Part shown: positions 7,601 to 13,925 of the stretch, piece by piece
Numbering within the stretch: position 1 is the first letter of the stretch
How the letters are laid out: each line of letters opens with the position of its first letter
NCBI GenBank assembly: GCA_045580815.1
Contig: JAZNOL010000082.1
Coordinates: 1-19,971, forward strand
DNA: 19,971 bases
DNA from: JAZNOL01 sp045580815
GTDB lineage: Bacteria > Bacillota > Clostridia > RUG12999
Reading direction: 5' to 3'
Notes under the pieces: model-generated
Told to the model about the DNA's origin: nothing
Seen by the model: the letters and a program-made list of their open reading frames with translations, nothing else
Database searches by the model: none
Made by a program: the position numbers and the translations under genes

Positions 7601-8560
7601 CAGGTGGCATTCCCCGATTTTGCAACAAATAAGTATGGCTACGACTGGAAGCTCGTTTCATACACCACAAAGCTCAACGGTTCAAAGGTGCCGGTTGTTG
7701 GTTATATTGTGAGAAACGTAAAAACACCTCCGTCGGTTGCACAGAATATTGAGGTTGTTAATATCACAGACACATCTGCAATAATCACTTGGGAAAACGG
7801 TGAAAGACCTGCTGACTCCTACACCCTCTACAAGATAGTAAGTGTAAACGGCGTAGACACTCCCGTTTCTACCAAAACCGGTATCACATCAGAAAACGGC
7901 AGATACTCCTATACGCTCACAGGTCTTACGCCAAACAGCACCAACAGGTATGCACTTGAATCACACACAAGCAACAACTACAGTGTGCACACGCAACCAA
8001 TCAATGTCACCACATTCCCCCAGGGCTTCGGTGCTTCCCTCAAGGTGGAAGGTATTGAAGAAAGTGTGATTTATCGCAACGGTAAGGCATTTAATCTTTC
8101 AGCTGATGTCACAACTAACACCGACTACGAAACCTACTATCAATGGCAGATAAACAAGGGCGACGGTTGGAAAAACCTCAACGGTCAAAATGCTGATGAA
8201 TTCAAATTCACCATTTCACCTCTTGACAACGGCAAGCAGGTTAGATGTGTCGTAACAATAGTGTTCGACGGTAATTCCGCATATAGCCTCTATTCAGAGC
8301 CGATGACAATGAACTGTGCGCGTTCAGACGGCGACTACGAGGTTGACTGGGAAGATAACAAGCTTATTGTCACCACAGCAAACGGTGCCGAAAAAGCTAC
8401 AGCTTTTGTGAGAGTCCTTGACTCTGAAGGAAAAATTGTTAAAATTCTTAAAGTAAACGGCGAAGCTGACTTATCAGAATATTTAAGCAAGAATTATGAT
8501 TTAAGACTCTTCTTGTGGAATGATAAGCTGACTCCTTTGACACGTCCGTTTGTAAAATAA
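4637..8560 (+). CDS. Large secreted multidomain protein (FG-GAP/VCBS-like, beta-rich, FN3, Ig-like)
   Basis: The 1307-residue protein starts with a signal peptide (KK, hydrophobic core, cleavage probably after ATSA near residue 26). Ca-binding FG-GAP/VCBS-like loops follow: DFDGDGYDE (188-196), DLNNDGIDD (274-282), a degenerate one near 367, and DYNGDG (from 499), suggesting a beta-propeller. Residues about 644-735 and 928-1020 are Ser/Thr/Glu-rich alternating beta segments, separated by a partly helical stretch (about 740-920). An FN3 domain (about 1031-1127), an Ig-like domain (about 1128-1225) and a C-terminal module ending LRLFLWNDKLTPLTRPF, seen at the ends of many clostridial extracellular proteins, complete it. 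There is no LPXTG or dockerin, so release or non-covalent surface binding is likely. The start is ATG with AAGGA upstream. Control is probably by the MerR-type protein next to it. Its biochemical role is unknown; adhesin, binding protein or pore former are all open. Confidence 0.88.
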   Translation: MKKVLSLILCISMLLSLTVFMPTATSASTSTDATPESTKNALELFGFPLDPDSYDTQALKKGTYPISPKYELYADNSTQIRKYTGSKYTNDSGSLYTQITKDPTIYTNKEQTPYSAVTGFAASGTGVEDHIAKAYFSYGRNGANIYLSIFDSNGNPVVLGHNTGGYVTTIDEIEMWEVEGLLSITAGDFDGDGYDEIAVYTPNNANETSSGSVHSNISVGIFEFDKITKKITTKQYIDLPSKSSSDEICEWEYSHNGANKQFYCLPYVAMSANDLNNDGIDDLSAIVNFSTWYRGAGEYDTYTTAKILNHNTCFASVLESYEGTEGGNLKQVIKHRVLATTPLKGGSSDANAEHRYILRNANITVGDVTQEGSQEIIIAGNYTRVGVRNVADDTNKVGNNRMAEVDENNALCHIVGYTTYENLKNHNTYDANSEYHWTVQKEGNDWTYWYNSDKTDSGPITTSLCAYKHKGTGKPDTIFVGGQLFEYNGEEGQLKFLYDYNGDGKLYHGTNGKKRDTSVVWIGGAVAGNFSDDVFGREVLIFPFYLKVSGEQQFTCKLLTFSELTSNQANGGNISNVSQTRYVFEDIGTERLVSLALVDGGGKTGYITYPGNDTEVYYSDVEVLSILQAPPVYEELEDEDYIGNSATSFEKSESTGSGTTNAGSFTAGPVIGLEYKANFLGIFPVAGSEYEFSLCGSVSHEKSTEKTFSYATGFETTGTTDAVTVFTVPHVRYNCQMYMPEYKTPTKADYQTLCAFRNELTKNLENCLKTGNEQITGTYVKGCKYYEYKYSSYVTSDNYQDQLTVLQKVNDEINFIEDGIAEFGNGGTANWGQTVKAAVIPYTYSVPQTPLLTTVDIETYDSIAEFTPGLEKIYGNVFPEYYRPGDPSTYAKSTGELNTTDKVLQGKAVGTSSTDGFLSNNNLTAGGTSATQTISVEESESSSIGWGIAIENTSLATVSIGKAGFTASLEHSTSYVKTKTTGHEYSATQVAFPDFATNKYGYDWKLVSYTTKLNGSKVPVVGYIVRNVKTPPSVAQNIEVVNITDTSAIITWENGERPADSYTLYKIVSVNGVDTPVSTKTGITSENGRYSYTLTGLTPNSTNRYALESHTSNNYSVHTQPINVTTFPQGFGASLKVEGIEESVIYRNGKAFNLSADVTTNTDYETYYQWQINKGDGWKNLNGQNADEFKFTISPLDNGKQVRCVVTIVFDGNSAYSLYSEPMTMNCARSDGDYEVDWEDNKLIVTTANGAEKATAFVRVLDSEGKIVKILKVNGEADLSEYLSKNYDLRLFLWNDKLTPLTRPFVK

Positions 8561-8569
8561 TAAATATAC

Positions 8570-8608
8570 AAAACAAGCCCCGTCGCAATACCGAGTGGGG
8601 CTTGTTTT
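8570..8608 (+). terminator. Terminator of the secreted protein gene
   Basis: A 12-bp perfect stem (8570-8581 AAAACAAGCCCC with 8597-8608) ends in four T. It begins 9 bases after the stop codon of the large secreted protein gene. Confidence 0.85.
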
Positions 8609-8711
8609 CATATTTTGACCGATGAGCATGTGATAGTAAATAAATGTAAAACAAATACCTATTAATTGTGATACAAACTTGAATTACAATTCAAAATTTT
8701 AAAGCTATCAG

Positions 8712-9302
8712 CTACGAAGGTAAGTGCCTTAATCGCAGTTCTATGAGAATATCTGTCAAAACTTCTGTCTTGATGTCGACATCTGTCGAATGAAACAGCG
8801 GAGCTGTTTCGTCAACCACAACACGACGTGTATCAATGCCTTTTTCACGCAAAACATTAAAATGACTGGTTGGCTGACCGGCATCGTGAATAAATCCACC
8901 AAGACTTGCCGGGTCAATTTCGTAAGGTGCAAGAAACCGTTTGTCAAAACACAGCATCATTGAGATATATCCGCCGGCAGAGCTTCCGCCCACAAAAAAT
9001 CTTTTCGGTTTTCCGTAAGTCTCCATGTTTTCCACGGCATACGCAACTGCCGCCGCTGCATCTTTAATAAAATCGGGAAATGATGCCTCAGGATACATAC
9101 GATAATCTGCACTGATTGCGGCAATACCGTTTTGGGCAAGCTGGGTTGAAAACTCAACAATGCAGTCGTCGTCCTTCATTCCGGCAGAAAGCCCTCCGCC
9201 ATGAAAATATATAAAAACGTCAAACTCCTCTGCATCCGGCAGATAAATATCAAGATTTACAGGATACAAACTGCTGTAGCGGACATCTTTTATAACTCTC
9301 AT
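8712..9302 (-). CDS. Alpha/beta-hydrolase (esterase/lipase type), truncated: 5' part of a split gene
   Basis: Residues 1-171 are a typical alpha/beta-hydrolase of the HSL/acetyl-esterase group. They carry the oxyanion motif HGGG (34-37), the nucleophile motif GSSAG (106-110, Ser108), and the family-like GFIHDAGQPTSHFNVL and DETAPLFH. After His171 the similarity stops: 25 unrelated residues follow to the stop at 8712, and the Asp and His of the triad are absent. Those residues are encoded at 3196-3435, on the same strand. The product is therefore probably inactive. The ATG at 9302 is chosen because AGAGG precedes it and it follows the upstream stop by one base; a GTG at 9326 would add 8 residues inside that gene. 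It is the last gene of the rhamnosidase operon, and the likely original job was deacylation of a sugar or glycan. Confidence 0.85.
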   Translation of the reverse strand: MRVIKDVRYSSLYPVNLDIYLPDAEEFDVFIYFHGGGLSAGMKDDDCIVEFSTQLAQNGIAAISADYRMYPEASFPDFIKDAAAAVAYAVENMETYGKPKRFFVGGSSAGGYISMMLCFDKRFLAPYEIDPASLGGFIHDAGQPTSHFNVLREKGIDTRRVVVDETAPLFHSTDVDIKTEVLTDILIELRLRHLPS

Positions 9303-9303
9303 T

Positions 9304-9600
9304 TTATTTGTCCTCTTTAAGCTCACGTCTGCGGTTTATGTAATAAAGCACAAGGTCTGCACCCACCATTATAAAGTTCAGTACATAGAAAAACAGCACA
9401 TACCATTTGCTTGCAAAATGGTTCATATATTCCTGATTCATGAATTTTGATGCAATACCTGCAATGTAACCAAAAAAGATAAGATAGAGGAACAAAAGAC
9501 TTTTTCCCTTTGTAGATTTGGTTTTTACTGATTTGATAACGTTAAACGGCCACGATGCACCAAAACTTACAATCATTAAAATTTCCAGAAATTCTGACAT
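9304..9600 (-). CDS. SemiSWEET-like small membrane protein (PQ-loop/MtN3 type)
   Basis: The 98-residue protein has three predicted membrane helices (about 5-22, 34-52 and 67-87), the size and layout of a SemiSWEET half-transporter. The end of helix 1 reads SWPFNVIKSVKTKSTKGKS, close to the PQ-loop/MtN3 pattern in which a Pro ends the helix and a Lys-Ser-Thr loop follows. Asn75 in helix 3 is a candidate for the sugar-contacting Asn of that family. SemiSWEETs dimerise and carry sugars down their gradient, and its place between a glycosidase and an esterase fits sugar movement, but the transport role is inferred. The ATG at 9600 has AGGAGTG upstream. It lies 31 bases after the rhamnosidase stop and one base before the esterase start. 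Confidence 0.7.
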   Translation of the reverse strand: MSEFLEILMIVSFGASWPFNVIKSVKTKSTKGKSLLFLYLIFFGYIAGIASKFMNQEYMNHFASKWYVLFFYVLNFIMVGADLVLYYINRRRELKEDK

Positions 9601-9631
9601 AATATCACTCCTGCTTTGTCTTCATAAAGTT

Positions 9632-11785
9632 TTAAATTGAAACCTGACCTTTGCCTGTTACTTCGGTGATTTTTCCGCCGATTGTAAGCTCGGCGGTTAT
9701 GCCGTCAGGCAGGTAGTATGAAAATACGCCGTTTTCACACGCAACGGCAATTTCGCCGTAAGGTGTCGGGACAACGCATTTAAAGTTTTTAAGTGCATCG
9801 GTTACCGGTTTAATCTGAACCTTTTTAAATCCCGGTTCAATGGGTTTTATGCCGGCAATTCCTGTGGGAAGCCATACGTTGGGCGATGCTGTCCATGCGT
9901 GGCAGAAACTACAGAAGCTGACAACACGCTTGTCCGGCTCTGATTTTTCGTCAATAGGTGATGAAAAATACTCGCGGAAATCTTTCAGTGTGCCCTCGTG
10001 CAGACAATCCATGTGCGCATCAAGCATATGTTTCCAGTATGTATTTATGCGGCTGAGCATTTTGCCCGGGTTGCCCTGTGCAATTTCAATGCCGCCAAGC
10101 ACGTACTGAACAGGTGAATCCCATGTAGCTTCATAAAGCTCAAACATTTCTTTTTCGGGATGGCGGAGTTTAAGCGCCTCAGATGTGGTTTCGTAAAGTT
10201 TGCTGTATTTTTCATATCTGCCATCGCCTGCCATTTTTGTGAAAATTGCGGCAGTTTCAAGTGATTTGCAATAAAGAATATTAATAAACGGGTCGTATCC
10301 CTCAACATGTGGCAATGTAACCATCCACAGTTTGCCAAGGGGATTTGCCGGCACATTTATAAGACCTGTTTCGTCAGCACGGTTAATAAGCCAGTCGGTT
10401 GCTTTGAGCATACTTTCAAGGTGATTTAACGCAAATTCCGATTTGCCTGTGTACATATAATAATCATAATAACCTATAACATACCAGGCAACATAGTCCC
10501 ATATAATTGACGAAGCAACCCCTAAAACAGACGGAATACCGCCGTCGGGATACTGTTTTTTTGCCGCCTCGTCCCACGAAAATTCAAACAAATCGGTGTC
10601 GGCAAAAGTATAGTAGTTTATCATTGCTTCAACGCAGGCATCACCCACCCAGAAAAGACGGTCTCTTTTAGGTGCATCAAGATAATACTCCTGCATACAG
10701 TAGTGCATGGTGCGTTCACCCATCTGCCACAGTTTGTTCAAATCTGCATTATTGCAGGCAAAATAGCCTTTGCGTGCAACGGGATAAAGTGCTGTGCGCA
10801 CAGAAAATCCGTCAGCTTTAACAGGTGCGGCGCAGTCAAAAAATTCTACTCTTGCAAATCTGAAGGCAAGACGGGTGTGGGTTTCAAACTCCTGCTCGCC
10901 GCCAAAGAGACGGTATTCTTCAACAAGCATTCTGTGCTGTGCCATATCACGGGTAACTTCGGTGAGTGCCTGGTCATAGGTTTCGGCATAATAAAGACGG
11001 AAAGACACGGGTTTTTCAGATTTTATCCGCATACGGAAAAATCCGAGAGTTTCAATGCCGAAATCAATGATAAAGCTTGCACCGGTATAACGCTCGGTTT
11101 TGTCAAATGAAACAACGCCGTCTTTTTCGTCTGCGGTACATTCAAGAATGCGTGAAAACTTGTGAATTTCGGGCAGATGGGGAGTTTGTGTGTGCGTTTC
11201 ATATTCCTTACCGATTAAATCCACAACATTTTTATCAGGTGTGTAGTTTACAGGTTTTGCGTTAAAAAACGGAGAATCGCAGGCTTTTGGGATAGCTCCG
11301 CCAAAAAATTGCGTGCAGTCAAGTGTGGGAACAATAAGCTCAGGCTGACTGCCGGGCAAAGTCCACCATTGGGGCTCACCTGCGGCAGAAAGGTCAAGCT
11401 CGTGAGGGTTGTCCCAGGAGGAGTCGTCAAAATTTTCAAGAATCCAGCCCCAACGTTCCTGAGTGCAGGTTTTCCAGTTTTTGTCGGAAACAAGTACCGT
11501 TTGCCCGTCAAAAACAAGCTCAAAGGCAAAACCTCTGTGTCCGGAATGATTAAGTGCATGAACGGCAATCTGGTTATAGCCCTGTTTTATAAAAAATTTA
11601 ACGTCATAATCACGTGTGTTTGCCCACTCGTCAACACGGGCAACAAATCTACCATTTATAAAAAGTTCGTATCCGGTATCAACATAAATTCTGGCAAAAG
11701 CACTTTCGGGTCTTTTTGCGGTGGTTACACCTGCGCGCATAAACGCCTCGTTGTTGTTTTTGCCCCAGATATTTTTAAGTTTCAA
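9632..11785 (-). CDS. GH78-like alpha-L-rhamnosidase
   Basis: The 717-residue protein has the layout of bacterial rhamnosidases: N-terminal beta-sandwich modules (about 1-330; DTGYELFINGRFVARVDEW), an (alpha/alpha)6 barrel (about 345-640) and a short C-terminal beta-sandwich (PIEPGFKKVQIKPV onward). The barrel holds YYLDAPKRDRLFWVGD (Asp370, Asp375, Asp382), YPDGGIPSV and WDYVAWYV. In canonical GH78 enzymes this motif is RDERLGWTGD with a catalytic Glu; here RDR has no Glu, as in a divergent subgroup. Activity and linkage are therefore uncertain; release of rhamnose from pectin or glycosides is the best guess. There is no signal peptide, so it is cytoplasmic and would act on imported oligosaccharides. 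It starts at TTG 11785, with AAAGGATG upstream. It is the first gene of the operon with the SemiSWEET-like protein and the esterase. Confidence 0.88.
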   Translation of the reverse strand: MKLKNIWGKNNNEAFMRAGVTTAKRPESAFARIYVDTGYELFINGRFVARVDEWANTRDYDVKFFIKQGYNQIAVHALNHSGHRGFAFELVFDGQTVLVSDKNWKTCTQERWGWILENFDDSSWDNPHELDLSAAGEPQWWTLPGSQPELIVPTLDCTQFFGGAIPKACDSPFFNAKPVNYTPDKNVVDLIGKEYETHTQTPHLPEIHKFSRILECTADEKDGVVSFDKTERYTGASFIIDFGIETLGFFRMRIKSEKPVSFRLYYAETYDQALTEVTRDMAQHRMLVEEYRLFGGEQEFETHTRLAFRFARVEFFDCAAPVKADGFSVRTALYPVARKGYFACNNADLNKLWQMGERTMHYCMQEYYLDAPKRDRLFWVGDACVEAMINYYTFADTDLFEFSWDEAAKKQYPDGGIPSVLGVASSIIWDYVAWYVIGYYDYYMYTGKSEFALNHLESMLKATDWLINRADETGLINVPANPLGKLWMVTLPHVEGYDPFINILYCKSLETAAIFTKMAGDGRYEKYSKLYETTSEALKLRHPEKEMFELYEATWDSPVQYVLGGIEIAQGNPGKMLSRINTYWKHMLDAHMDCLHEGTLKDFREYFSSPIDEKSEPDKRVVSFCSFCHAWTASPNVWLPTGIAGIKPIEPGFKKVQIKPVTDALKNFKCVVPTPYGEIAVACENGVFSYYLPDGITAELTIGGKITEVTGKGQVSI

Positions 11786-11829
11786 AAAAACACATCCTTT
11801 GTAAAAGTATTGAATAAAATGCTATTATA

Positions 11830-11858
11830 ATAATACCACAATTACACATTAAAGTCAA
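11830..11858 (-). promoter_or_regulatory. Promoter of the rhamnosidase operon
   Basis: On the minus strand TTGACT (11853-11858) and TATTAT (11830-11835) have a 17-base spacer, ending 45 bases before the TTG start. The -35 box overlaps the stop codon of the upstream FeoA-like gene, so the operon has its own promoter rather than relying on read-through. Confidence 0.65.
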
Positions 11859-12127
11859 TATATTTTAAAGAATTTAAGCGGCAAAAATCTGTGTTTTGAA
11901 GAGGTTTTCAGGATTTCGATTTTTCCGGCATCTTTTTTGGTAAGACGAAGAACATAACCCCGTAACGTGATTTCAACATGCTTTTTAAACGGACTGTTTT
12001 TCAGCATAAAAACCACCGTTCCGGGAACAATACCCATATATTTATATTTTTCTGCAAATTCACGGTTTGCGGCCACTTTTATCACAACAGCGCTTTTGCG
12101 AGGTTTTAACCCGTCTAAGGTGTCCAT
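11855..12127 (-). CDS. FeoA-like small protein (SH3-like fold)
   Basis: The 90-residue protein resembles FeoA: an early Leu-Lys-Pro segment, then YKYMGIVPGTVVFMLKNSPF, corresponding to the LxxLGIxPGxxVxxLxxxPF region of FeoA, and a late EITLRGYVLRLTKKDAGKIEIL, matching the GxxxALRxxxAxxIxV strand. FeoA is a cytoplasmic SH3-like protein that works with the ferrous iron transporter FeoB; here no feoB is adjacent, so it could be a stand-alone member or a regulator-like variant. The ATG at 12127 follows AAAGGAC; a longer frame reaching 12211 has no ribosome site. It ends inside the promoter of the rhamnosidase operon and diverges from the DUF1858 gene. Confidence 0.8.
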   Translation of the reverse strand: MDTLDGLKPRKSAVVIKVAANREFAEKYKYMGIVPGTVVFMLKNSPFKKHVEITLRGYVLRLTKKDAGKIEILKTSSKHRFLPLKFFKIY

Positions 12128-12227
12128 CTTAAAATGTCCTTTCAATTTGTTGTGGTTATATTTTATGAAAGTGCTTTGCTGATTTATGAACGTTTTTTTA
12201 ATATTTAACAAATATAGTTAAAACCTA

Positions 12228-12256
12228 TTGACAAGTGAATTTGTTTGTTATATAAT
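12228..12256 (+). promoter_or_regulatory. Consensus promoter of the DUF1858 gene
   Basis: Perfect TTGACA (12228-12233) and TATAAT (12251-12256) boxes with a 17-base spacer lie 45 bases upstream of the start codon. This implies strong constitutive transcription. Confidence 0.88.
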
Positions 12257-12301
12257 AAATAATGATTTAAATTAAAGATAGGTTCTTTGGAGGTGACAAA
12301 C

Positions 12302-12508
12302 ATGGCACAGCAGGTAACAAAAGATACAATAATTATAGATGTTTTGCGTATGGATGAAGGCACAGCACCGTTTTTCCTTGAAATAGGTATGCACTGTCTC
12401 GGATGCCCTTCAGCAAGTGGCGAATCAATTGAGCAGGCTTGCATGGTTCACGGTGTTGACGCAGATGAGCTTGTTGAAAAAATCAACAATTATCTTGCAA
12501 ACAAATAA
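12302..12508 (+). CDS. DUF1858 protein (hybrid-cluster-associated redox disulfide domain)
   Basis: The 68-residue protein is essentially one DUF1858 domain. It has the start pattern KDTIIIDVLRM (residues 7-17), a central GMHCLGCPSA with the CxxC pair Cys32 and Cys35, a third Cys at 47, and the terminal DADELVEKINNYL helix. The domain is found beside or fused to hybrid cluster proteins and in ScdA/YtfE-like proteins, and is thought to act in redox or iron-sulfur chemistry of anaerobes through its Cys pair. The ATG at 12302 follows GGAGGTG at ideal distance; the TTG at 12287 would lie in front of that site and is unlikely. It is monocistronic, between a consensus promoter and a short hairpin, and divergent from the FeoA-like gene. 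Confidence 0.92.
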   Translation: MAQQVTKDTIIIDVLRMDEGTAPFFLEIGMHCLGCPSASGESIEQACMVHGVDADELVEKINNYLANK

Positions 12509-12517
12509 GACTCAAAG

Positions 12518-12537
12518 GGCGGACGGAAGCGTCCGTC
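12518..12537 (+). terminator. Weak hairpin terminator after the DUF1858 gene
   Basis: A GC-rich stem (CGGACG at 12520-12525 with CGTCCG at 12530-12535, extended by one wobble and one G-C pair) closes a GAAG tetraloop. The following T run is short and interrupted, so termination may be partial and allow read-through to the protease gene. Confidence 0.5.
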
Positions 12538-12641
12538 CTGAATTTTACATATGAAACTGCCGGATAAACAGGGATAGTGAGTACATATCATGGTGCAGTT
12601 TTTAATTTTGCCTGAAAATTTTTCAGAAAGGGCATGATTTT

Positions 12642-13871
12642 ATGAAACAAAAAAGAGTTATCATTATAACAGCATTAATAACATTTTTTTCTACACTTGT
12701 ACTTTTTTACGGTGGGTTTATTGTTTACCGTTCGCCGTTTGTGACACATATGTCTTCTGCGTTGCAGGGAGAGTATTCCGAAGCATCGCTTCAGCGTATG
12801 GCAGATATTATAAATACCTATTATTACGATGATGTAGATAAACAAAAAATATACAAGGGTGCAATAGAAGGCATGGTAGATGCTCTTGGTGATGAGTACA
12901 GTGCATTTATTGATGAGGAAGAGTATAGTAGCCTGATGGAAGATTTGACAGGCGAGTTTAAAGGCGTCGGAGTTCAGGTCACAATAGACCCCGAAGATAA
13001 TTTAATTACGGTTATTGCACCAATTGAAGACACTCCAGCATATCGTGCAGGCATAAAAACCGGAGATAAGATTATTGCTGTGGATGATGTTCCGGTAAGT
13101 CTTGATAATTATGACGAGGCAATAGACATGATGCGTGGCACTGAAGAAGACGAAACGGATGATGTTAAAATTACGCTTGTGCGTGCCGAAACAGAAGCGG
13201 TAGAGGATATAGTTGTTACGCGTGAAGTTATAGTTACAAAATCTGTAAAATCCAGGATGTTTGACGGTAATGTGGGCTATATCAGAATTACCAATTTTGA
13301 TGAAAATACTGCAGATGATTTTACGTATCATCTTAATATATTGGGTGGCGAAAAACTGGATGGATTGATTATAGATCTCAGGGGGAATCCGGGCGGAATT
13401 ATAGATACAACTCATGAAATTGCCGACATGCTTTTGCCCAAAGGAATGTTCGTGTATTTTGAGTACAAAGACGGTTCAAGAGAAGAATACGTATGTGACG
13501 ATGAATATTATGAATTTCCGCTTGCTGTTATTGTAAACGGCGGTAGTGCCAGTGCGTCAGAAGCGTTTGCCGGTGCTGTTAAAGATACGGAACGCGGTGT
13601 GCTTGTTGGAGAAAAAACCTTTGGTAAAGGTATTGTGCAAACAGTAATGCCGTTTATGTACACTCAAAAAGGTGAAACAGCAATAAAGCTTACCACATCA
13701 AGATACTTTACTCCAAAAGGTCACTGCATACACGGGCAAGGGCTTGTGCCGGATATTGAAATAGAAGCTAATCCGGAAATAGAGAACTTGACATACGAGT
13801 ATATAAATCTTAATAATGATCCTCAGCTGAAAGCTGCATGGGATCATGTTACACAGCTTATAAGACAGTAA
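12642..13871 (+). CDS. S41 family C-terminal processing protease (CtpA-like) with PDZ domain
   Basis: The 409-residue protein has a membrane anchor or uncleaved signal at residues 6-28, so it acts outside the membrane. A short helical region with LGDEYSAFI (82-90) is followed by a PDZ domain (about 100-195, GVGVQV and GIKTGDKIIAVDDVPV) and an S41 catalytic domain (about 205-390). VGYIRITNF, DLRGNPGG (245-252) and NGGSASASEAFAGAV are seen. The likely catalytic pair is Ser304 and Lys329 (GEKTFGKG), with the 25-residue spacing of CtpB and Prc. Such enzymes trim C-termini of exported proteins, and in spore formers CtpB-type enzymes take part in signalling. The ATG at 12642 has AGAAAGGG upstream. 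A palindrome (12612-12626) lies just before the ribosome site. Confidence 0.95.
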   Translation: MKQKRVIIITALITFFSTLVLFYGGFIVYRSPFVTHMSSALQGEYSEASLQRMADIINTYYYDDVDKQKIYKGAIEGMVDALGDEYSAFIDEEEYSSLMEDLTGEFKGVGVQVTIDPEDNLITVIAPIEDTPAYRAGIKTGDKIIAVDDVPVSLDNYDEAIDMMRGTEEDETDDVKITLVRAETEAVEDIVVTREVIVTKSVKSRMFDGNVGYIRITNFDENTADDFTYHLNILGGEKLDGLIIDLRGNPGGIIDTTHEIADMLLPKGMFVYFEYKDGSREEYVCDDEYYEFPLAVIVNGGSASASEAFAGAVKDTERGVLVGEKTFGKGIVQTVMPFMYTQKGETAIKLTTSRYFTPKGHCIHGQGLVPDIEIEANPEIENLTYEYINLNNDPQLKAAWDHVTQLIRQ

Positions 13872-13916
13872 AAAAAGGCTGTAGCAAAATGATTGCATCT
13901 TGCTACAGCCTTTTTT
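13871..13916. terminator. Bidirectional terminator hairpin, copy 2
   Basis: A 17-bp stem (13871-13887 with 13900-13916) has A-runs on the left and T-runs on the right. It lies between the convergent protease and ECF transporter genes and starts at the protease stop codon. The stem is nearly the same sequence as the hairpin at 3152-3193, with a different loop. Confidence 0.85.
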
Positions 13917-13925
13917 TAATTTGTA

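Larger units (their letters stand above)
3439..8789. mobile_element. Inferred ~5.35 kb insertion splitting the esterase gene
   Basis: The two halves of one alpha/beta-hydrolase flank this segment on the same strand and in the correct order. The left piece begins at a His codon (CAC, 3438-3436) and the right piece ends at a His codon (CAT, 8792-8790). Joined, they give an uninterrupted 250-residue frame. The segment holds a MerR/GyrI-type regulator, a MITE-like element, a MerR-class promoter and one large secreted protein, and no recombinase. Only a 2-base overlap (TG on the plus strand) is shared at the junctions, and I see no long terminal inverted repeats. The right end has three TCTGTC copies (8752, 8764, 8782) and a 12-bp palindrome (8772-8783). 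The boundary is inferred to within a few bases; the mechanism of entry is unknown. Confidence 0.55.

Noticed and set aside
9300..9326. GTG start of the esterase at 9326
   Set aside because: It would overlap the SemiSWEET-like gene by 23 bases; the ATG at 9302 has a better ribosome site and begins at the conserved MRVIKD.
10703..11110. 135-codon plus-strand frame opposite the rhamnosidase gene
   Set aside because: It is a shadow of the GH78 gene and low in family-like features.
11309..11830. 173-codon plus-strand frame opposite the rhamnosidase gene
   Set aside because: It is antisense to a gene with clear GH78 motifs, has no ribosome site and its protein shows no recognisable pattern.
13002..13415. 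137-codon minus-strand frame
   Set aside because: It lies fully inside the S41 protease gene on the other strand, whose PDZ and catalytic motifs are clear.
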